From contig JAHIVS010000676.1 in assembly GCA_018816605.1 (NCBI GenBank), positions 1 through 9,399 of the forward strand: a stretch of DNA of 9,399 nt. The letters are read 5' to 3'. The notes under the pieces were generated by a model. That model did not search any database. It was not told where the DNA came from and worked only from the letters and a program-made list of their open reading frames with translations. Position 1 is the first letter of the stretch; each line of letters opens with the position of its first letter. The translations under genes and the position numbers were made by a program. This DNA is from Pseudomonadota bacterium. GTDB lineage: Bacteria; Desulfobacterota; Desulfobacteria; Desulfobacterales; Desulfobacteraceae. This document shows positions 1 through 6,342 of this stretch, piece after piece.

Positions 1-54
1 CAAACAATATCCGGTGGTGAACAAACAGGTATCTTTTAAACGGTAAGGGAAATA
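1..54 (+). other. Leader of pstC, possibly with the 3' end of an upstream gene
   Basis: Two forward frames are open from the left edge and stop just before pstC, one at TAA 37-39 and one at TAA 44-46. The third closes at 18-20. Either open frame could be the tail of an upstream gene, but 12-14 codons are too few to choose or to name a product. The purine-rich AAGGGA at about 45-50 is the likely ribosome binding site of pstC. No Pho box or promoter is visible in these 54 bases, so any promoter for the operon lies outside the window. Confidence 0.3.
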
Positions 55-1443
55 ATGTCGCCTTCAAATCTGCTTCTGGTATTGTTAATACTGACCACTG
101 CCGGGTATTGCCTGGGCCGCAGACGTGCTCTTTCTGTTGTGAAAAACAAGGGGGGGCCCCGGGTTCTTCATTCCAGACCCTCTTATTACGGGGCGCTTAC
201 CGCCCTCTGGTGCGCTATCCCGGCTTTGGTTGTGTTTTGTTTCTGGCTGGCCTTTGAGTCACGAATTATAACCCATGTCGTGGTGGCGGCTTTGCCAGAA
301 GAGATGCTGACCCTGCCCGGCGGCAGGCTGACTCTTTTGGTCAATGATATTAAAAACCTGGTGGAGGGCAATCGTGTCGCCGCCAACATCAGCCCGGCCC
401 TTAGGACAGCTGCCGAACACTACCAGGCGCTTAAAACCCTCAGCCATGCAGCTCTGGCTGTTATCGTCCTGGTCATTTCCATTGGGGCGGTTTTCTGGAT
501 TCGGCGGTGCATAAGACCTGGGCTTCGGGCCAGAAACCATGTGGAAACCCTGGTAAAATTTATTTTGATTGCCTGTTCCACCCTGGCCATTTTTACCACC
601 ATCGGTATTGTTTTGTCGGTTTTCTACGAAGCGATCCGGTTTTTTAAGATTGTTCCCATCCATCAATTTTTGCTGGGACTGGAATGGAGTCCCCAGATGG
701 CGATCCGGGCTGACCAGGTAGGGGCCTCGGGCGCCTTTGGCGTTATTCCCGTCTTTATGGGCACCTTGCTCATATCGGCCATTGCCATGTGTGTGTCCGT
801 ACCCGTGGGGCTCATGTCCGCCATTTATCTGTGTGAATATGCCGATAAAAGGTTCCGGGCTGTGGCAAAGCCCCTGCTGGAAATTCTGGCCGGTATTCCC
901 ACGGTGGTTTATGGATTTTTTGCCGCCCTGATTGTGGCCCCCCTGATCCGGAATACAGGAGCGACCCTGGGGCTTTCCGTATCATCGGAAAGTGCCATGG
1001 CTGCAGGCCTTGTCATGGGCATCATGATCATCCCCTTTGTTTCTTCCCTGTCCGACGATGTGATCAATGCCGTTCCCCAGTCATTGAGAGACGGGGCCCT
1101 GGCACTGGGGTCCACCCATTCTGAAACCATCTGCCGTGTGGTTCTGCCGGCAGCCCTGCCCGGTATTGTGGGAGGGGTTCTGCTTGCTGTTTCCCGGGCC
1201 ATTGGAGAGACCATGATCGTTGTCATGGCAGCCGGATTGTCTGCCAATTTAACCCTGAACCCTTTAAAAACCGTTACAACGGTAACCGTCCAGATTGTGA
1301 CCCTTTTGGTGGGGGACCAGGAGTTTGACAGTCCCAAGACCCTGGCTGCATTTGCTTTGGGCCTGCTGCTCTTTGTGGTCACCCTGGTGCTCAATGTGGT
1401 TGCCCTGGTGGTGGTTCGAAAATACAGGGAGCAATATGAATAG
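55..1443 (+). CDS. pstC: Phosphate ABC transporter permease PstC (long form)
   Basis: Inner-membrane channel subunit of the high-affinity phosphate importer, paired with PstA and driven by PstB. The 462-residue product is much longer than the roughly 300-residue E. coli type. The excess is N-terminal: hydrophobic segments at about 4-20, 48-67 and 131-149, with a soluble stretch at about 70-130. This matches the long PstC class seen in many proteobacteria (family N-terminal domain DUF3708). The core permease follows from about residue 165, with the FLLGLEWSPQ motif at 205-214 and membrane segments near 229-260, 275-297, 313-331, 367-395 and 429-454. The ATPase-contacting EAA loop is visible at about 344-370 (RDGALALG, then VVLPAALPG). 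The ATG at 55 is preceded by AAGGGA at a good distance. The 3' end overlaps pstA by 8 bp, implying translational coupling. Confident in family and role. Confidence 0.95.
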   Translation: MSPSNLLLVLLILTTAGYCLGRRRALSVVKNKGGPRVLHSRPSYYGALTALWCAIPALVVFCFWLAFESRIITHVVVAALPEEMLTLPGGRLTLLVNDIKNLVEGNRVAANISPALRTAAEHYQALKTLSHAALAVIVLVISIGAVFWIRRCIRPGLRARNHVETLVKFILIACSTLAIFTTIGIVLSVFYEAIRFFKIVPIHQFLLGLEWSPQMAIRADQVGASGAFGVIPVFMGTLLISAIAMCVSVPVGLMSAIYLCEYADKRFRAVAKPLLEILAGIPTVVYGFFAALIVAPLIRNTGATLGLSVSSESAMAAGLVMGIMIIPFVSSLSDDVINAVPQSLRDGALALGSTHSETICRVVLPAALPGIVGGVLLAVSRAIGETMIVVMAAGLSANLTLNPLKTVTTVTVQIVTLLVGDQEFDSPKTLAAFALGLLLFVVTLVLNVVALVVVRKYREQYE

Positions 1444-2737
1444 ATCGGAAAACATGGCCTCCGCTGCCCAAGGGCGGCAAATCCGCACCATGGACATTGT
1501 CAACAGGGGGCTTGCCGGACGGTATCGAGCGGAAAGGCGGTTCAAGCGGTTTGGGCTGTCCGCCATTATCTTAAGTCTGGTCTTTTTGGCCGTCCTTTTT
1601 ATCAGTATCTTTGCCAATGGGTATACAGCCTTCCAGCAGACCTTTGTCCAGCTGGATGTCTTTCTGGATCCTTTGAAAATCGACAAGGAGGACCTAGGGG
1701 CTGCCAATTACCAGGGATTGGTGCAAGGGTCACTGGCCAAAACCTTTCCAGATGTGAAAAATAGGGCCGATAAACGCAAGCTTTACGGTATGGTCAGTTC
1801 CGGTGCGTCTTTTGATTTGCGCAGATTTGTGCAAAAGAACCGCCATGAGATCGGCAATACCATCCGGATCTGGGTGCCGGCGGATGATGATGTGGACATG
1901 CTTGTCAAGGGCCATATCCTAAGGGATGTTCCGGAAGTTGAGCGGCGCATGGATGATACCCAGATTGCCTGGGTGGATCACTTCCAGCATCAGTCCCGCA
2001 TAAAAAAAGAGTTCAATATGACCTTTTTTACCGGAGGCGATTCAAGGGAACCGGAACTTGCCGGTATCTGGGGAGCTGTCTGGGGATCATTCTATACCCT
2101 GCTGGTAACCCTGTGCCTGTCGTTCCCCATTGGCGTTGCCACGGCCATCTACCTGGAGGAATTTGCCCCCACCAACCGCTGGACCGATGTGGTTGAGGTG
2201 AACATCAACAACCTGGCTGCAGTTCCTTCCATTGTTTTCGGACTGCTGGGACTTGCTGTGTTCTTAAATTTTTTCGGTCTGCCGAGATCCGCTCCTTTGG
2301 TGGGCGGACTGGTATTGACCCTGATGACCCTGCCCACCATTATTATTGCCGGCCGGGCATCTTTAAAATCAGTTCCGCCATCCATCCGGGAGGCAGCCCT
2401 GGGGATAGGGGCATCCAGAACCCAGATGGTGGTCCACCATGTATTGCCCCTGGCCATGCCCGGAATGCTCACCGGCACCATTATCGGCATGGCCCAGGCC
2501 TTGGGAGAAACAGCCCCCCTGCTGATGATCGGCATGGTGGCCTTTATTGTGGACATCCCCGGCGGGTTCACCGACCCTGCCACTGTATTGCCGGTGCAGA
2601 TATTTTTATGGGCAGACAGCCCGGAACGCGCTTTTTTAGAAAAAACATCTGCCGCCATCATGGTCCTTTTGCTCTTCCTTGTGATCATGAACGGCCTGGC
2701 AGTTGTGCTGAGAAAAAAATTTGAAAGAAGATGGTAG
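1436..2737 (+). CDS. pstA: Phosphate ABC transporter permease PstA (long form)
   Basis: Second channel-forming permease of the phosphate importer. The frame is open upstream to 1325, but the ATG at 1436 is chosen: it has AGGGA at 1426-1430, overlaps the end of pstC by 8 bp, and removes a Trp/Cys-rich stretch that is only the shifted pstC C-terminus. The product has 433 residues. A membrane segment at about 40-60 is followed by a hydrophilic, probably periplasmic insertion at about 65-205, typical of the long PstA class (N-terminal DUF3333-type region). The binding-protein-dependent permease core runs from about 210, with membrane segments near 211-240, 258-281, 287-305, 340-372 and 403-425. 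The EAA loop is at about 316-343 (SIREAALGIGAS, then VLPLAMPG). Family assignment is secure. The function of the insertion is not known from sequence. Confidence 0.95.
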   Translation: MNRSENMASAAQGRQIRTMDIVNRGLAGRYRAERRFKRFGLSAIILSLVFLAVLFISIFANGYTAFQQTFVQLDVFLDPLKIDKEDLGAANYQGLVQGSLAKTFPDVKNRADKRKLYGMVSSGASFDLRRFVQKNRHEIGNTIRIWVPADDDVDMLVKGHILRDVPEVERRMDDTQIAWVDHFQHQSRIKKEFNMTFFTGGDSREPELAGIWGAVWGSFYTLLVTLCLSFPIGVATAIYLEEFAPTNRWTDVVEVNINNLAAVPSIVFGLLGLAVFLNFFGLPRSAPLVGGLVLTLMTLPTIIIAGRASLKSVPPSIREAALGIGASRTQMVVHHVLPLAMPGMLTGTIIGMAQALGETAPLLMIGMVAFIVDIPGGFTDPATVLPVQIFLWADSPERAFLEKTSAAIMVLLLFLVIMNGLAVVLRKKFERRW

Positions 2738-2832
2738 TTTGTTTAACTCAACTTCCGGAGGTGGCAGATGTTAAATGTCCGAAAGCTGAGCTGTTTAATT
2801 TTTAAAATCATGAACATTAAGGAGTACAAAAA
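2738..2832 (+). other. pstA-pstS intergenic region
   Basis: About 95 bases separate pstA from pstS, a wide gap compared with the overlapping pstC-pstA join. The region contains a strong Shine-Dalgarno (GGAGG 2757-2761), the 22-codon reading frame described separately, and the pstS ribosome binding site AAGGAG (2819-2824, 8 bases before the ATG). The middle is AT-rich and holds the small inverted repeat TTTAA/TTAAA at about 2794-2806. No convincing Pho box direct repeat, sigma-70 promoter or terminator was found by eye, so pstS is most simply cotranscribed with pstCA. Confidence 0.5.
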
Positions 2833-2836
2833 ATGA
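2768..2836 (+). CDS. Putative 22-codon leader peptide coupled to pstS
   Basis: A short frame begins at ATG 2768, six bases after a textbook GGAGG (2757-2761), and runs 22 codons to TGA 2834-2836. That stop overlaps the pstS start as ATGA (2833-2836). The predicted peptide is basic: it begins MLNVRKL, has a short hydrophobic centre (CLIF), and ends IKEYKK. It has no recognisable domain. Ribosomes finishing this frame would sit on the pstS start and could raise or tune its translation. The strong ribosome binding site and exact stop-start overlap are seen directly; that it is translated or matters for pstS is inference. It could be chance, because pstS has its own AAGGAG inside this frame. Confidence 0.35.
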   Translation: MLNVRKLSCLIFKIMNIKEYKK

Positions 2837-3900
2837 AAAAGATCGTAAATTCAGTCTTTGTCCTGACCCTTGGGGCGGTAATCGGACTGGGCACGGGTAT
2901 TGGGTTTGCCGGTTCTTCACGGGATTATATCTCCATTGTGGGATCATCAACGGTGTATCCCTTTGCAACGGTTGTGGCTGAAAAATTCGGGAAAACCACT
3001 TCCTTTAAAACCCCGAAAATCGAATCCACAGGATCCGGCGGAGGACACAAATTGTTTGGTTCAGGCGTTGGCGTTCAATACCCGGATATCACCAATTCCT
3101 CACGGCGGATCAAAAAATCAGAACTTGAAAAGGCAATGGAAAATGGCGTAACCCAGATTGTTGAAGTGAAAATCGGTTATGACGGCATTGTCATTGCCAA
3201 TTCCAAACAAGGCCCCTCTTTTCAATTGACACGGAAAGATCTTTTTCTGGCCCTGGCCAAGGAGGTCCCGGCCGGAGATGAACCGGGCAAACTGCAGCCC
3301 AATCCCTACAAAACCTGGAAAGAGGTTAATCTGTCGCTTCCGGATGTCAAGATCGAAGTGCTGGGTCCCCCGCCCACCTCCGGAACCAGGGATGCCTTTG
3401 TAGAACTTGCCATGGAAGGCGGTGGTGATGAAATTCCCTGGATTAAAGCCCTTGCCAAAACAGATAAGAAAGCCTACCAGGCCCTTTGCCAGACCATCCG
3501 TGAAGACGGCGCCTATATTGAGGCGGGCGAGAATGACAACCTGATTGTCCAAAAACTTTCTGCCAACCCGGCTGCCCTTGGTATTTTCGGGTTTTCCTAC
3601 CTTGACCAGAATACGGACAAGATCCAGGGATCTCTTGTGGACGGGGTTTCACCCACATTTGAGGCCATTGCCGACGGAGCCTATCCTGTTTCCCGCCCCT
3701 TGTATTTTTATGTGAAAAAAGCCCATGTGCAAACCATTCCGGGCATGATGGAATTTCTTGCCGAATTTACCAGTGAAAAAGCCTGGGGAGAAGAAGGGTA
3801 TCTGACGGACAAGGGACTGATTCCCATGCCAGAGGCGGAAAGAAAAGTGTTTAAGGAAAATGTTGTAAATTTAAAACCGCTTTCTTTAGGCGACCTGTAA
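2833..3900 (+). CDS. pstS: Periplasmic phosphate-binding protein PstS
   Basis: Captures inorganic phosphate in the periplasm and delivers it to the PstC/PstA channel. The 355-residue precursor starts at ATG 2833 with AAGGAG 8 bases upstream. It has a classical signal peptide: basic MKK, a hydrophobic core to about residue 24, and a probable cleavage after GFA at 26. The mature protein shows phosphate-binding loops: GSSTVYP at 37-43, TGSGGG at 66-71, NSSR at 88-91 and SGTRDAF at 183-189. This belongs to the PstS/SphX-like class that starts GSSTVYPF rather than the E. coli class with GAGATFPAP. There is no lipobox cysteine, so it should be soluble. Its place between pstA and pstB is unusual, since pstS commonly comes first. 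The short frame upstream and the stem-loop downstream may set its level relative to the permease and ATPase. Confidence 0.95.
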   Translation: MKKIVNSVFVLTLGAVIGLGTGIGFAGSSRDYISIVGSSTVYPFATVVAEKFGKTTSFKTPKIESTGSGGGHKLFGSGVGVQYPDITNSSRRIKKSELEKAMENGVTQIVEVKIGYDGIVIANSKQGPSFQLTRKDLFLALAKEVPAGDEPGKLQPNPYKTWKEVNLSLPDVKIEVLGPPPTSGTRDAFVELAMEGGGDEIPWIKALAKTDKKAYQALCQTIREDGAYIEAGENDNLIVQKLSANPAALGIFGFSYLDQNTDKIQGSLVDGVSPTFEAIADGAYPVSRPLYFYVKKAHVQTIPGMMEFLAEFTSEKAWGEEGYLTDKGLIPMPEAERKVFKENVVNLKPLSLGDL

Positions 3901-3910
3901 GAAGTATCCC

Positions 3911-3940
3911 GGCCGGGCAGGAAACCGTTTCTGTCCGGCC
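3911..3940 (+). repeat. GC-rich stem-loop between pstS and pstB
   Basis: The arms GGCCGGGCAG (3911-3920) and CTGTCCGGCC (3931-3940) pair over 10 bp with one G-U wobble around a 10-base loop. The structure begins 11 bases after the pstS stop. No T-run follows (the next bases are CCGCGCTCTTTG), so it is not a standard intrinsic terminator. By analogy with stem-loops after periplasmic binding-protein genes, it may protect the 3' end of the pstS message or weaken read-through into pstB. The fold is visible; the role is inferred. Confidence 0.6.
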
Positions 3941-3981
3941 CCGCGCTCTTTGCCCGACACTTTTGGATAAGAGAATACAAA

Positions 3982-4884
3982 ATGCGATTGCTGAAAGTTT
4001 CAAAAATGCAAACGGTAATGGATAAGGGAGGCAATGGGGGACCCCCAATGCCCTTAAAGAAAATGAGAAAAGAACTGGTACCCAGAAAAGAACGCGCCAC
4101 CATTGGACGGTTTGAGGTTGAAAATGCCCGGATGTGCTGCCGGAATGTGGATGTCTACTATGGCCATGGTGACAAAAAAGCCATTAACAATATCAATCTG
4201 GACATCGGTCGCAATGAGGTAATCGCCATGATCGGGCCTTCGGGTTGCGGAAAATCCACTTTCCTGCGGTGTCTGAACCGTATGAATGATACCATTGACG
4301 GGTGCAGGGTCACAGGAACCATCACCATTGACAATAAAAATATCTACGATAAGGATGTGGATGTGGTGCCCCTCAGGGCCCAGGTGGGCATGGTATTTCA
4401 AAAACCAAATCCCTTTCCCAAGTCCATCTATGACAATATCGCCTATGGCCCGAAGATTCACGGCCTTGTACAGAACCGGGACGAGACCGATGGTCTGGTG
4501 GAACAGTCCCTGCGCCGGGCCGGATTGTGGAAGGAGGTGAAGGATCGCCTGGACCAGCCCGGAACCGGGTTGTCCGGCGGCCAGCAGCAGCGTTTGTGCA
4601 TTGCCAGAACCATTGCCGTGAATCCGGAAGTGATACTGATGGACGAACCCTGTTCGGCCCTGGACCCGATCGCAACCGCCATTATTGAGGACCTGATAGA
4701 TGAATTAAAGCAGGATTATGCGATTGTCATTGTCACCCATTCCATGCAGCAGGCATCCCGGGTATCCCAGCGTACGGCCTATTTTCATCTGGGAGATCTC
4801 ATTGAAGTGGGGCCCACGGATCAGATTTTTCTCAATCCTTTGCACCAGCTGACCGAAGATTATATTACCGGCCGGTTCGGATAA
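3982..4884 (+). CDS. pstB: Phosphate ABC transporter ATPase PstB
   Basis: Cytoplasmic ATPase that powers phosphate import through PstCA. From ATG 3982 the product has 300 residues. It shows Walker [10 protein letters not shown] (85-93), the Q-loop Gln in [15 protein letters not shown] (Gln140), signature LSGGQQQR (197-204), Walker B VILMDEP (217-223, catalytic Glu222), D-loop SALD (225-228) and switch His253 in VTHSMQQ. All key residues are present. The start is uncertain. ATG 3982 has AAGAG at a normal distance, but conserved PstB sequence begins only near residue 45-50, and the ATGs at 4018 and 4048 are in frame. The last gives 278 residues, nearer the usual 250-280, and has a strong AAGGGAGG upstream. 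The stem-loop after pstS and the 81-base gap may lower its expression relative to pstS. The usual next gene, phoU, is absent here. Confidence 0.95.
   Translation: MRLLKVSKMQTVMDKGGNGGPPMPLKKMRKELVPRKERATIGRFEVENARMCCRNVDVYYGHGDKKAINNINLDIGRNEVIAMIGPSGCGKSTFLRCLNRMNDTIDGCRVTGTITIDNKNIYDKDVDVVPLRAQVGMVFQKPNPFPKSIYDNIAYGPKIHGLVQNRDETDGLVEQSLRRAGLWKEVKDRLDQPGTGLSGGQQQRLCIARTIAVNPEVILMDEPCSALDPIATAIIEDLIDELKQDYAIVIVTHSMQQASRVSQRTAYFHLGDLIEVGPTDQIFLNPLHQLTEDYITGRFG
4024..4050 (+). promoter_or_regulatory. Shine-Dalgarno plus mini-hairpin before an alternative pstB start
   Basis: AAGGGAGG at 4024-4031 is the strongest Shine-Dalgarno near pstB. The in-frame ATG at 4048 is 16 bases further on, too far for normal initiation. 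Between them the run TGGGG-GAC-CCCCA (4035-4047) can fold into a 5-bp stem with a 3-base loop. Folding would bring the two elements close together. This could decide or regulate an internal start giving a 278-residue PstB. The elements are visible; their use is inference. Confidence 0.3.
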
Positions 4885-4894
4885 AACCTGGGAT

Positions 4895-4923
4895 AAAAAA
4901 AAATCAATTGTCCATCCTGGACA
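4895..4923 (-). terminator. Probable intrinsic terminator of the aminotransferase gene
   Basis: TGTCCA (4909-4914) and TGGACA (4918-4923) form a 6-bp stem with a 3-base loop. Read on the minus strand, the stem is followed after a short spacer by nine consecutive T (the A-run at 4895-4903). It lies about 55 bases past the stop codon of the minus-strand aminotransferase gene. On the plus strand the hairpin is followed only by GGTTTGTTCC, so it is at best a weak terminator for the pst operon. The stem is short and the spacer before the T-run lowers confidence. Confidence 0.5.
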
Positions 4924-4946
4924 GGTTTGTTCCGCAAAAGGGTTTT

Positions 4947-4966
4947 TACCGTTGGAGACGACGGTA
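4947..4966. repeat. Small inverted repeat in the pstB/aminotransferase convergent gap
   Basis: TACCGT (4947-4952) and ACGGTA (4961-4966) form a perfect 6-bp inverted repeat around 8 bases. On neither strand is it followed by a T-run: on the minus strand the next bases are AAAACCC. It therefore does not look like a terminator by itself. It may be part of a compound 3'-end structure with the neighbouring hairpin, or chance. Confidence 0.3.
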
Positions 4967-4978
4967 TCGGTCAGACTG

Positions 4979-6121
4979 TTAAAGTTTGCATAAAATTTTG
5001 GCCGCCTTTTCAAGGGTTTGGTTTTTTTTGGCAAAACAGAACCGAAGCACCCGATGATCCTTTTCGTCATGGTAAAAAACAGAAGGGGGGATGGCGGTGA
5101 CCCCGTGCTCAATGGTCATCCTTCTGGCAAAGGAATGGTCCTTCTCCTGTGTTATCCTTGAATAATCCAGCATTAAAAAAAAGGTTCCCCTGCAGGCCAG
5201 GGGCCTGAATCTGGACCCGGCCAAAAGGCTTAAGAAATGATCGCGTTTTATTTGATAAAATTCGGAAAGGCCGAGGTAGAGGTCTTCTTTGTCCATGATA
5301 TCGGCAAGGGCAAGCTGAATGGGCGTGTTGACGGAAAAGGTCAGGTATTGATGAATTCGCTGGAATTCCCTTGACAAGGCTTTGGGAGCCAGGCAATAGC
5401 CCACTTTCCAGCCGGTGGTGTGGTAGGTTTTCCCAAAGGAACTGACCACAAAGGACCGCTCTTTGAGTTCCGGATACCGGGCCATGCTCTGGTGGGACAC
5501 GCCATCAAAAACAATATGCTCATACACCTCATCGCTCAAGATCATGATGGGCCTTTTTTCAACAATCTGCCCAAGGGCTTTTATGTCTTCCTGGTCTAGA
5601 ATTTTTCCTGTGGGGTTATGGGGAGAATTCAAAATAATCAGCCGGGTTTTGTCCGTCAGGGAATCTTTTACTTCATTCCAGTCAATGCGGTAGTCCGGGT
5701 ACTTCATTTCCAGAAACACGGGAATCCCCTTGTTCAGCAATATTGCCGGAACATAGGAATCATATGCCGGTTCGAAAACGATTACCTCATCCCCGGGGTT
5801 CACCACTGCCGTAATCGCGGCAAACAGCGCTTCCGTAGCACCGGAAGTGATGGTTATTTCCGTTTGGGTGTCATAGCTGGCGCCGTGGAGCTTAAAAACT
5901 TTGCTTCGGATGCGTTCCCTGAGGGCCAGAACCCCCTGCATGGGCGCATACTGGTTCAACCCTTTGTCCATGTATCCTTTGACAAGGGCTGTCAGCTCGG
6001 GGGTTACATCAAAATCCGGAAATCCCTGGGACAGGTTCAGGGCAGAATACTCCTGTGCCAATTGCGACATCTGGGTGAATATGTTTACCGAAAGATTGGG
6101 AAGCTTTGAATCAATTTCCAT
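4979..6121 (-). CDS. ybdL: PLP-dependent methionine/2-oxo-acid aminotransferase, YbdL-like
   Basis: Cytosolic fold-type I aminotransferase that moves an amino group between an amino acid (in YbdL, preferably methionine, also aromatic ones) and a 2-oxo acid using pyridoxal phosphate. The 380-residue product resembles E. coli YbdL along its whole length as I recall it: SKLPNL near the start, IFTQMS, INLSQGFPDFD-like LNLSQGFPDFD (28-38), NQYAPM (56-61), SGATEAL (93-99), NSPHNPTG (165-172), SDEVYEH (196-202), SSFGKTYHTTGWKVGY (227-242) and RFCFAKK (360-366). Expected catalytic positions are Lys231 (Schiff base), Asn168, Asp197, Tyr200 and the carboxylate-binding Arg360. The frame extends to a GTG at 6151, but the ATG at 6121 is chosen: it has AGGA 8 bases upstream and matches family length. 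It is transcribed convergently to pstB and divergently from the receptor gene. Exact substrate is not shown by sequence. Confidence 0.9.
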   Translation of the reverse strand: MEIDSKLPNLSVNIFTQMSQLAQEYSALNLSQGFPDFDVTPELTALVKGYMDKGLNQYAPMQGVLALRERIRSKVFKLHGASYDTQTEITITSGATEALFAAITAVVNPGDEVIVFEPAYDSYVPAILLNKGIPVFLEMKYPDYRIDWNEVKDSLTDKTRLIILNSPHNPTGKILDQEDIKALGQIVEKRPIMILSDEVYEHIVFDGVSHQSMARYPELKERSFVVSSFGKTYHTTGWKVGYCLAPKALSREFQRIHQYLTFSVNTPIQLALADIMDKEDLYLGLSEFYQIKRDHFLSLLAGSRFRPLACRGTFFLMLDYSRITQEKDHSFARRMTIEHGVTAIPPSVFYHDEKDHRVLRFCFAKKNQTLEKAAKILCKL

Positions 6122-6176
6122 GACCAGTATCCTTTTTTGGATGGTTGTCACCAGGGGATAAAAACCACCCCTTCAG

Positions 6177-6205
6177 CCGGAAAATGGCTGTAATGCTGTT
6201 TCCGG
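6177..6205. promoter_or_regulatory. 7-bp inverted repeat, candidate operator
   Basis: CCGGAAA (6177-6183) and TTTCCGG (6199-6205) are perfect inverted arms separated by 15 bases, with arm centres 22 bp apart, about two helical turns. It lies about 55-85 bases upstream of the aminotransferase ATG and about 70 bases upstream of the -35 of the rightward promoter. This spacing would suit a dimeric regulator acting on one or both genes. It could equally form an RNA hairpin in the aminotransferase leader. No known consensus is recognised. Confidence 0.35.
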
Positions 6206-6273
6206 AAGGCTATCACATTATCATTGCACCTGGCAAGGGGCGTGTTTATGCCCACCACTCTCTTTGCCCTGTA

Positions 6274-6303
6274 TTGACTATTTTGGGCAAGTCGCGTTAT
6301 AGT
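6274..6303 (+). promoter_or_regulatory. Sigma-70-type promoter for the receptor-kinase unit
   Basis: TTGACT (6274-6279) and TATAGT (6298-6303) each match 5 of 6 consensus bases, with an 18-base spacer. Transcription would begin near 6310, giving a leader of about 30 bases that contains AAGGAG before ATG 6343. This is the best promoter seen in the window. It was found by eye and has not been scored. Confidence 0.6.
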
Positions 6304-6342
6304 TTATTTAAAAAAATGTGACAATGGTTAAGGAGAAAGCGC

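Larger units (their letters stand above)
6152..6342. other. Divergent intergenic region, aminotransferase / receptor lipoprotein
   Basis: The gene-free stretch is about 220 bases counted from the preferred aminotransferase ATG. It holds the rightward promoter and the inverted repeat listed separately, plus AAGGAG (6330-6335) seven bases before the receptor ATG at 6343. For the leftward gene I see only weak promoter candidates, for example TTGCCA on the minus strand with a poor -10. No tRNA, riboswitch-like conserved core or repeat array was recognised. Confidence 0.5.

Noticed and set aside
1325..1435. Upstream extension of the pstA frame to an ATG at 1325
   Set aside because: The extra 37 residues are the shifted pstC C-terminus, rich in Trp and Cys, and ATG 1436 has a Shine-Dalgarno and a typical overlap.
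909..1707. Minus-strand frames across pstC and pstA
   Set aside because: They are antisense to clear permease genes and are rich in Arg, Ser and Thr, as expected of antisense translation of hydrophobic proteins.
2738..2832. Pho box or separate promoter for pstS
   Set aside because: No pair of CTGTCA-like direct repeats and no credible -35/-10 pair was found by eye.
3911..3940. Intrinsic terminator after pstS
   Set aside because: The stem is strong but is followed by CCGCGCTC rather than a T-run, so it is listed as a stem-loop only.
5618..6109. 163-codon forward frame inside the aminotransferase gene
   Set aside because: It lies wholly antisense to a strongly supported enzyme gene, shows no recognisable domain and has no convincing ribosome binding site.
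6122..6151. GTG start at 6151 adding ten residues to the aminotransferase
   Set aside because: The added residues do not look like the family N-terminus, and ATG 6121 has AGGA at a proper distance.
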